Below are positions 51,410 to 56,659 of a stretch of DNA of 64,000 nucleotides, piece by piece. Within the stretch, counting starts at the first letter, position 1; the number at the start of each line of letters is the position of its first letter. Location of the stretch: NCBI RefSeq assembly GCF_004027225.2, contig NC_044278.2, positions 5,828,001 to 5,892,000 of the forward strand. The letters run 5' to 3'. The stretch comes from Strigops habroptila (taxonomy: Eukaryota; Chordata; Aves; Psittaciformes; Psittacidae). A model generated the notes under the pieces. It was not told the origin of the DNA and did no database searches. It saw only the letters and a list, made by a program, of their open reading frames with translations. A program made the position numbers and the translations under genes.

Positions 51410-51491
51410 CTGCAGGGTTGTGACACGGGGGGCTCAGCACCAGCCCTGCCATGCTGTGTGCCCCCCCCACCCCGTCCCGCCCCGCATGCAC

Positions 51492-51660
51492 TGCACCACG
51501 TGGTAGTACTCCCGCAGCAAGTAGTCCCAGTTGGCATCGGAGATGGGGAGCATCGGGGGGGCACGGTCGATGTCCCTGTGCTCCAGCCTGTCCAGCTGCA
51601 TCCTGCAGATCTGCAGCGTGGCCTCCAGCAGCTCGGGGAGCGATGAGGGTGCTGGACCTG
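51492..51660 (-). CDS. TTLL3: TTLL3 copy, exon 6
   Basis: 169 bp (CCCGCAG|CAG, GTGCA|GTGCAT). It encodes a helical stretch ([20 protein letters not shown]) and ends with [12 protein letters not shown]. Joining to exon 7 restores a VVHE junction as in TTLL3, which supports the non-canonical-looking donor. Confidence 0.85.
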
Positions 51661-51829
51661 CTGCGGGTGGCGTGGGCTGAGGGGCATGGCTGCTGCCGAC
51701 CCGGGGGAAGCGTGGCTTTGGGTGCGTCAGGGTCCCAAGCCACAGCCTCAAGCAGAGGTGCAGCCCACAGCCGTGGCCCTGAGCCTCAGCTCCTCACCAT
51801 CCCCACCAGGCCCATCTCCACACACTCAC

Positions 51830-51928
51830 CTGCCCCCTTGCCAGGTCGCTCCATCACCCCTGGCATGTCCCCAGCCTTCTCCACAGCCAGTTTGAGCAGG
51901 CTGCGAGCCGCCGTCAGGTGGAAATCCT
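51830..51928 (-). CDS. TTLL3: TTLL3 copy, exon 5
   Basis: 99 bp (TTTGCAG|AGG, CAG|GTGAGT). It encodes [20 protein letters not shown], matching the 'EDF.LTAARN.LKLVV' segment known from TTLL3, followed by a variable linker. Confidence 0.88.
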
Positions 51929-52026
51929 CTGCAAAGGATTCGAATCGTCCTTACGCCGTCCTGCCCAGGACACGGGGGGACCTGGGACGTGGCAGAGGGG
52001 GCAGAAGGGCAACAGCCCCAGCTCAC

Positions 52027-52141
52027 CGATGAAGGCTTGGCGCTCGTCCTTAGCCCCCAGCCGGTAGCACCGTGGGAAGAAGGTGCTGGGATCGGCTCGG
52101 TGGAACCCGGGCTGGTTTTGCAGGTTGACGCACAGCCCCGC
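52027..52141 (-). CDS. TTLL3: TTLL3 copy, exon 4
   Basis: 115 bp (ACACAG|GCG, ATCG|GTGAGC). It encodes [20 protein letters not shown] and then [17 protein letters not shown], the signature FFPRCY region of the glycylase subfamily. Confidence 0.9.
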
Positions 52142-52235
52142 CTGTGTGCATGGACAAGGGCGGCAGTCGGTGCTGGACCCACCGCCGCCCCTGTTCGTCC
52201 CCAGCACCGCGTCCCCGGCATCTCCAGGCTCTCAC

Positions 52236-52364
52236 CTTGGTGGTGAAGGCTCCGACGCCGGTGAAGTGGTTCACCACCTGGTGGTCCTGCAGCAGCCAAT
52301 AGTCGACCGCGTCGCAGTGGCTGGTCCAGATGAAGGTCGCCATCTGGTCCCGCACCATGGAGGA
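52236..52364 (-). CDS. TTLL3: TTLL3 copy, exon 3
   Basis: 129 bp, in phase (CCCACAG|TCC, AAG|GTGAGA). It encodes a segment with FIWTSHCDAVDYWLLQDHQ and VNHFTGVGAFTTK, matching the conserved FIWTT...INHY..AGSFTTK stretch of TTLL3/TTLL8. Confidence 0.88.
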
Positions 52365-52475
52365 CTGTGGGAGGGACAGAAGGGGCCTGGAGTGAGCTGT
52401 GGAGTCCCCATCCCACCCTCACCGCCAGGCCCAGGCTGTGCCCTGCCGAGTCCAGCCCTGGCCCTCTCCACTAAC

Positions 52476-52814
52476 CATGATGTCATGGATGCCATCGGGG
52501 TTCTCGTCATACCACTGGTCCTCCTCCTCCTTCTCTTCCTCCTCCTCCTCAGGAGGCTCCGGGATCCCTACTGCAGGCTGAGCCCAGCAGGATGCCGACC
52601 CTGGCTGTGGATGCAGCGTTGCCTGCCACTGCTCATCACCGCTGTCCTCCTCATCTTCCTCATCCTCCTCCTCCAGCAGCTTCTGGGTGTCCTGCTGCTG
52701 CGCCGAGCGGCTGCCCACCCTGACGGTGTTGGAGAACTTCTCCACCCAGCCCCGTGCCCGCAGCAGGTTGCGGATGACGAGGTAGGGGCCCTGCACCGAG
52801 AAGATCTTCTTCTC
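52476..52814 (-). CDS. TTLL3: TTLL3 copy, exon 2
   Basis: 339 bp, in phase at both ends (CCCCAG|GAG, ATG|GTTAGT). It encodes EKKIFSVQGPYLVIRNLL, then RARGWVEKF, then an acidic linker with runs of Glu/Asp, ending DGIHDIM. The same order (basic start, acidic linker, 'GxHxLM') is known in vertebrate TTLL3. Confidence 0.85.
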
Positions 52815-52873
52815 CTGGGGAGGGACGCGAGCACTCAGCCATAAATGCAATAAACACACATCCATGGCATGTT

Positions 52874-52890
52874 GGGGGGGGGGGGGGGGG
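52874..52890 (+). repeat. G17 homopolymer in TTLL3 intron 1
   Basis: Seventeen consecutive G. Such runs are hard to sequence and often carry length errors, which is relevant to trusting nearby single-base indels. Confidence 0.9.
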
Positions 52891-52910
52891 AGGGTGTGAT
52901 CGGGCCCCAC

Positions 52911-52993
52911 CTTGATGGCCTCCTCCACCTGCTGCCTGGCTCTCTTCAGCAGCTCCATGCTGACCGAGCGCTGCTGCTTGGTGCTGGCAGGAG
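52911..52993 (-). CDS. TTLL3: TTLL3 copy, exon 1 (first recognised)
   Basis: The acceptor is a pyrimidine-rich ...TTGGCAG before 52993 and the donor is AAG|GTGGGG after 52911. The exon encodes a Lys/Arg/Gln-rich helix ending VEEAIK, which precedes the KKIF motif in TTLL3 proteins. The best start is the Met at 52956-52958, placed like the known short-form TTLL3 start. Because an acceptor precedes the exon, an upstream exon or read-through from ARPC4 is also possible. Confidence 0.75.
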
Positions 52994-53535
52994 CTGCCAA
53001 GAACAAGCCAGGCTGAGCTGCTGGCCCCGTGTCCCCAGCCCCACGCAGGGGGGAACAGCAGAGCAAGGGGGGAAGGCACCCACCTTTCTGCTCCAAAGTC
53101 TGCCCAGCACAGTACGCACCACCTGAGAGCTCTGTGCCGGAGTCCCGGCTGATCTACCCCCCCAGGGGTGCCTCACAGGGCCCGAAGACCCCACTCGGCC
53201 CCATAACACCACCAGTAACGTCGCCTGCTCTTGCGGTTGTTTGCCAAAGAGAGGTTGACTCCTTCCAGCAATAGCCTGAGGGCGAGGGGGCTGCAGCCCC
53301 CCCTCAGCATGCTCTGGGGATCCCAAACCCAGCACTTCCCCAGCAAAGGGGGCACAGGCACCCCGGGGCGTCCTCCCGCCCGGTCCCCAAGGGGGGCTTG
53401 GGCACAATGGCACTGCTGTCCCATAGGTGGGACTGGGGGGCTCTGGCCGTTAGAACCACACTGGCTTGGAGCCCCCCACCCCGCTCCCAAAATCCCACCA
53501 GGAGGGATCCGCCTCCTCCCGTTCCAGAGCCTCAT
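52994..53535 (-). other. Captured intergenic/intron DNA between ARPC4 and TTLL3
   Basis: About 540 bp of GC-rich sequence lies between the ARPC4 homology and the first recognised TTLL3 exon. No further exon was recognised. In mammals the two genes are adjacent in the same orientation and produce read-through transcripts, so this is probably the compact intergenic interval, which may include TTLL3 5' UTR or promoter. Confidence 0.6.
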
Positions 53536-53658
53536 GTTTTTAAGGAGTTGCTCTGCCATGATGCAGGCCCTGCTGTTGACAGACAGCTTCATCTCGCTGA
53601 TCTCCTTGTCGATCTCCTCCATGGAGTGGATGACAAAGTCCACCAGCTTGTGCTTGTT
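53536..53658 (-). pseudogene. ARPC4: Piece of the last coding exon of ARPC4
   Basis: ARPC4 is the p20 subunit of the Arp2/3 actin-nucleating complex. The minus strand encodes [20 protein letters not shown], then SEMKLSV, then a diverged end finishing LLKNM. This matches the ARPC4 C-terminus almost residue for residue, but with several replacements and a lost stop (the frame runs on past KN). ARPC4 is nearly invariant among vertebrates, so these changes show loss of constraint. The upstream exons are absent: viral U3 bases are fused directly to the exon. ARPC4 lies just upstream of TTLL3 in vertebrates, which fixes the identity of the captured locus. Confidence 0.87.
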
Positions 53659-53664
53659 ACAGCC

Positions 53665-53796
53665 GAACCCAGGACAGTATCCACCCCTTACTCCATACCA
53701 TTCACGTCACGCTCAGATCCCATATTTTAAAATGTTCCATCGCTTTTTGTCTTATACATATATATACACACACACATACGTGCACACACACAAGTT
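53665..53796 (-). mobile_element. Displaced viral 3' region plus first U3 bases, fused to ARPC4
   Basis: 53677-53796 matches the sequence next to the 3' LTR (about 46690-46805), including a purine-rich GGAGTAAGGGG and the TA/CA tract. 53665-53676 is the start of U3 (TGTCCTGGGTTC in viral sense). Loose U3-like similarity runs a few bases into the ARPC4 exon, so the junction may lie at short microhomology. At about 53796 the piece is joined to the interior of RNase H. Confidence 0.85.
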
Positions 53797-55380
53797 GATT
53801 GTTCTGGTGTTCCTCAGTGGCCAGAATCTTGGGTACATGAGCATCTCCGTGGCGTACCTTCACCACCAGGTTCTGCACCCAGGCAGCAATCTCTTGCCGC
53901 AGGGCAGCAGCCCAGATGGGTTTGCCTCTGTGCTGCCGGTTGCTCTGCTTCCATTGCTGCAACCACCCCCACAGGGCATTTGCCACCATCCATGAGTCAG
54001 TAGAGAGATAAAGTACTGGCCATTTTTCTCGTTCAGCAATGTCCAAGGCCAGCTGGATGGCTTTCACCTCTGCAAACTGACTTGATTCACCCTCTCCTTC
54101 AGCAGTTTCTGCACCTTGTCGCAGGGGACTCCATGCAGCTGCCTTCCATCTCCAACGCTCTCCCGCACCATGGCAGGACCCATCAGTAAACAAGGCATAT
54201 TGGCTTCTCACTTTCTGGCAGTTCATTCTATGGTGAGGCCTCTTCAGCACGCATCACCTCCTCCTGTGGTGACGTTCCAAAATCTTTGTCCTCTGGCCAG
54301 TCCATAATGACTTCTAGGATTCCTGGACGACTGGGATTTCCTATTCGAGCTCATTGTGTAATTAGTGCGGCCCACTTACGCCATGTAGTATAGGTTGCAT
54401 GATGTGTAGAGGAGACCCTGCCTTTGAACATCCAGCCCAGCACAGGCAACTGGGGTGCCAGGAGGAGCTGTGCTTCAGTGCCAATCACTTCTGAAGCAGC
54501 TCGAACCCCTTCATAGGCTGCCAGTATCTCTTTTTCAGTGGGAGTGCAGCTGGCCTCGGATCCTCTATATCTCCGGCTCCAAAAGCCGAGGGGTCTACCT
54601 CGAGTCTCCCCTGGAGCTTTCTGCCAGAGGCTCCAGGCAGGATCATTCTCCCTGGCTGCAGTATAGAGCATATTCTTCACACCTGCCCCAGTCCGGACTG
54701 GTCCAAGGGCTACTGCATGAACTATTTCTCATTTAATTTGTTCAAAGGCTTGTTGTTGCTCAGGGCCCCATTTGAAATCATTCTTCTTCCACATCACGTG
54801 ATAGAGAGGGCTTACAGTCAGACTGTAATTTGGGATGTGCATTCTCCAGAACCCCACAACACCTAAGAAAACTTGTGTTTCTTTCTTGTTAGTTGGTGGA
54901 GACATTGCTGTTATCTCATTGATCACATCTGTGGGGACCTGGCGGCGTCCATCTTGCCATTTTATTCCCAAAAATTGAATCTCCTGTGCAGGTCCCTTGA
55001 CCTTAACTCCGTTTTATGGCAAAACCGGCCTTCAGAAGGATTTGGATAATTTTCTTCCCTTTCTCAAAAACAACTTCTGCTCTATTGCCCCACACAATAA
55101 TGTCATCCATGTATTGCAGGTGTTCTGGAGCTTGCCCCTGTTCCAGTGCAGTCTGGATCAATCCATGGCAGATGGTAGGGCTGTGTTTCCACCCCTGGGG
55201 CAGTCGGTTCCAAGTGTACTGGACGCCCCTCCAAGTACAAGTGAACCATGGCCTGCACTCTGCTGCCAGAGGGTTTGAGAAAAATGCATTGGCAATATCA
55301 ATTGTGGCATACCACTTGGCTGCCTTTTTTTTTTTTAGCATTATAGCTGCACAATTTTTGCTGACCCAGTGGCAAGTTTG
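53797..55380 (-). pseudogene. Broken ERV pol: reverse transcriptase and RNase H (5' copy)
   Basis: In viral sense the RT begins abruptly near 55325 with the TIDIANAFF segment (first catalytic Asp), then LPQGW, then YMDD at 55102-55113. The thumb/connection region follows (about 54971-54351, in pieces separated by frame breaks or stops), then RNase H (54250-53797) with TDGSC and TDSW. RNase H is cut off before its end. Gag, protease and the N-terminal RT are missing: the RT starts about 90-110 bp from the PBS. The enzyme cannot be functional as encoded. 53797-54388 is duplicated at 48171-48763. Confidence 0.88.
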
Positions 55381-55415
55381 AATCAGACCAGACTGTTGTT
55401 ATCTCAACCCTTCGA

Positions 55416-55433
55416 GCCCCACGCTGGGCACCA
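55416..55433 (-). promoter_or_regulatory. Primer-binding site, tRNA-Lys type
   Basis: In viral sense, eight bases after the 5' LTR, TGGTGCCCAGCGTGGGGC is complementary to the 3' end of a tRNA. It differs by two transitions from the tRNA-Lys (CUU) complement TGGCGCCCAACGTGGGGC. The match continues into the T-arm (TTCGA on the plus strand). It would prime minus-strand synthesis. Confidence 0.75.
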
Positions 55434-55441
55434 AAAAGAAC

Positions 55442-56011
55442 TGTCGTGGTTTAAGCCCAGCCAGTAACTCAGAACCACGCAGCCGCTTGCTCACTCCCCC
55501 CGTCTTCCTCCCCCTGCTCCCAGAGGGATGGGGAGGAGAATCAAAACGATGTAAACCCCACGGGTTGAGACAGGAGCAGCCCAGTCACTAAGGTATAATA
55601 CAAAACCACTACTGCTACCACCAATAACAATAATGATAAGGGGAATAACAAGGGGAGAGAATATAATTGCTCAGCACCCACTGACCGATACCCAGCCCGA
55701 CCCAAGCCGCGGTCTGGGCCTTCCGGGTTACTGCCCCCAGTCTCTATACTGGGTATGACGTGCTGTGGTACGGAATACCCCTTTGGCTAGTTTGGGTCAG
55801 CTGTCCTGGCTCTGCTTCCTCCTGCTTCCCGTGCCCCTCCTCACTGGCACAGCATGAGGCTGAAAAGTCCTTGATCACAGTAAACATTACTGAGCAACAA
55901 TGAAAAACATCAGTGTGTTATCAGCACTGTTCTCAGGTTAAAGTCAAAACCACAGCACTGCCCCAGCTACTACTAAGGAGAAAAATGACTGCTACTGCTG
56001 AACCCAGGACA
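55442..56011 (-). mobile_element. 5' LTR of the composite provirus
   Basis: This 570-bp LTR starts TGTCGTGGTTTAAGCCCAGC and ends AACCCAGGACA on the plus strand. In viral (minus) sense U3 starts at 56011 and U5 ends at 55442, next to the PBS. Being upstream of pol and the TTLL3 copy, it is the natural candidate promoter for the whole unit. TATA and poly(A) signals are not clear by eye. Confidence 0.93.
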
Positions 56012-56016
56012 AGGAG
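56012..56016. repeat. Right target-site duplication (AGGAG)
   Basis: Exact repeat of 46121-46125, directly after the final CA of the right LTR. Confidence 0.9.
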
Positions 56017-56166
56017 AGACACAGTTAGCATTGCTCAGGCAACCACCTACGACTAAATATTAGGAGAATAATTTTCATTTGCCAAAACTAATCTAAACTT
56101 TGATGATGATGTTTAGGCTGAACCTAAATACAGAATTTTCAGCAGGTTCATACTGAGTGGGTTTGT

Positions 56167-56659
56167 TCATTTGCTGTCTTCCAGTGCAAAGTGGTTTTTG
56201 TTCTGTAAAAGGACCATAGGTGCCCAACTGTTCTGTTTTATTTTATCAAGCTGGAGTGCTTGATGTACCATATACATTTCCTGCCACATATTAAAAGCTG
56301 CTCTGAGCAACTGCTGTTCGCTGTCACTGTAATAACTAAGCCAACCAATATTAAACCTGGGATGTACAGGTGTAAAATCAATTGCTCTCCTTAAAGAAAT
56401 GTAGCAATATCTTCCAGTTTCATTTCTTATAGCAAAAAGGTCTGGTAGGTCAGTCCTATCCTCTTTCAGATTCACGACTGTGTATTGAAAATATTACTAG
56501 GCACTTGTTGTTCCCACCTACAGGCATAGAACTAAACATTTTTCTGGGAGCTTCTTGTTTGTGACGGTTATCCCAAAGAAATTTTTCACTGTAAGAATTG
56601 TGTTTTCTTCCTCCAAAGCATCTGGCACCATCTAATGATGGATTCAGGTCATCATCCAT
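56167..56659 (-). pseudogene. Unidentified coding relic, two overlapping frames
   Basis: A 67-codon frame starts at ATG 56657-56659 (MDDDLNPSLDG...), and a 102-codon frame ends at 56167 (...NHFALEDSK). They overlap between 56456 and 56475. Their combined amino-acid texture is protein-like: mixed hydrophobic and charged residues with a Trp/Tyr/Phe-rich stretch (FNIGWLSYYSDSEQQ) and a helical segment (AFNMWQEMYMVHQALQLDK). One frame change inside the overlap would join them. An acceptor-like TTTTCAATACACAG lies there, but no plausible intron fits. I do not recognise the family. It could be a decayed single-copy gene, a retropseudogene without visible tail, or a chance pair. Confidence 0.4.

Larger units (their letters stand above)
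48846..52993 (-). pseudogene. TTLL3: Captured TTLL3-like tubulin monoglycylase gene copy, ten exons, one frameshift
   Basis: TTLL3 adds the first glycine to glutamate side chains in the C-terminal tails of tubulin in cilia and flagella, using an ATP-grasp ligase domain. Ten exons with GT-AG borders join in phase. From the Met at 52956-52958 they would give about 873 residues if one extra base in exon 9 is discounted. Visible hallmarks: N-terminal KKIFSVQGPYLVIRNLL followed by RARGWVEKF, an acidic linker, the PRCYRLG segment, [10 protein letters not shown] (about residues 339-349), [29 protein letters not shown], and ELYGADFIF with WLLEINAGPSL (Glu near residue 525, metal/ATP site). The tail is a long Pro-rich repeat. 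Family choice of TTLL3 over TTLL8 rests on the adjoining ARPC4 exon and the acidic linker. The run of five C at 50806-50810 shifts the frame and leads to a stop at 50611-50613, before the EIN motif. The lesion could also be an assembly error. The copy sits inside a provirus and is oriented with it. Confidence 0.88.
46126..56011 (-). mobile_element. Composite endogenous retrovirus carrying host ARPC4-TTLL3 DNA
   Basis: The 9,886-bp unit has two full LTRs in the same orientation, TG...CA ends and a perfect 5-bp AGGAG duplication. Pol fragments, the primer-binding site and the captured host genes all read on the minus strand. Order in viral sense: 5' LTR, PBS, partial RT, RNase H, 3'-region piece with the first U3 bases, ARPC4 last-exon piece, TTLL3 exons 1-10, 3'-region piece, second RT-end/RNase H copy, integrase, 3' region, 3' LTR. 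Gag, protease and env were not found. The 5-bp duplication and the look of the RT suggest a class III (ERV-L-like) avian element, a family assignment that is inference. Either the element transduced host DNA before integrating, or host DNA entered it later by recombination. The duplication alone does not separate the two. Confidence 0.88.

Noticed and set aside
52083..52844. 253-codon plus-strand frame with a Leu-rich stretch
   Set aside because: The Leu/Ser-rich part is the complement of the Glu/Asp-rich linker in TTLL3 exon 2. It is not a membrane protein.
55411..55433. tRNA-Lys gene fragment
   Set aside because: The match covers only the T-arm and acceptor end and sits at the PBS position next to the LTR. 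No full cloverleaf is present.
46121..56016. Native ARPC4-TTLL3 locus with independent ERV insertions on each side
   Set aside because: A single AGGAG duplication brackets both outer LTR edges, ARPC4 is reduced to one decayed exon piece fused to U3, and pol sequence continues on both sides of the host DNA. The alternative was not fully excluded: comparison with the native locus would settle it.
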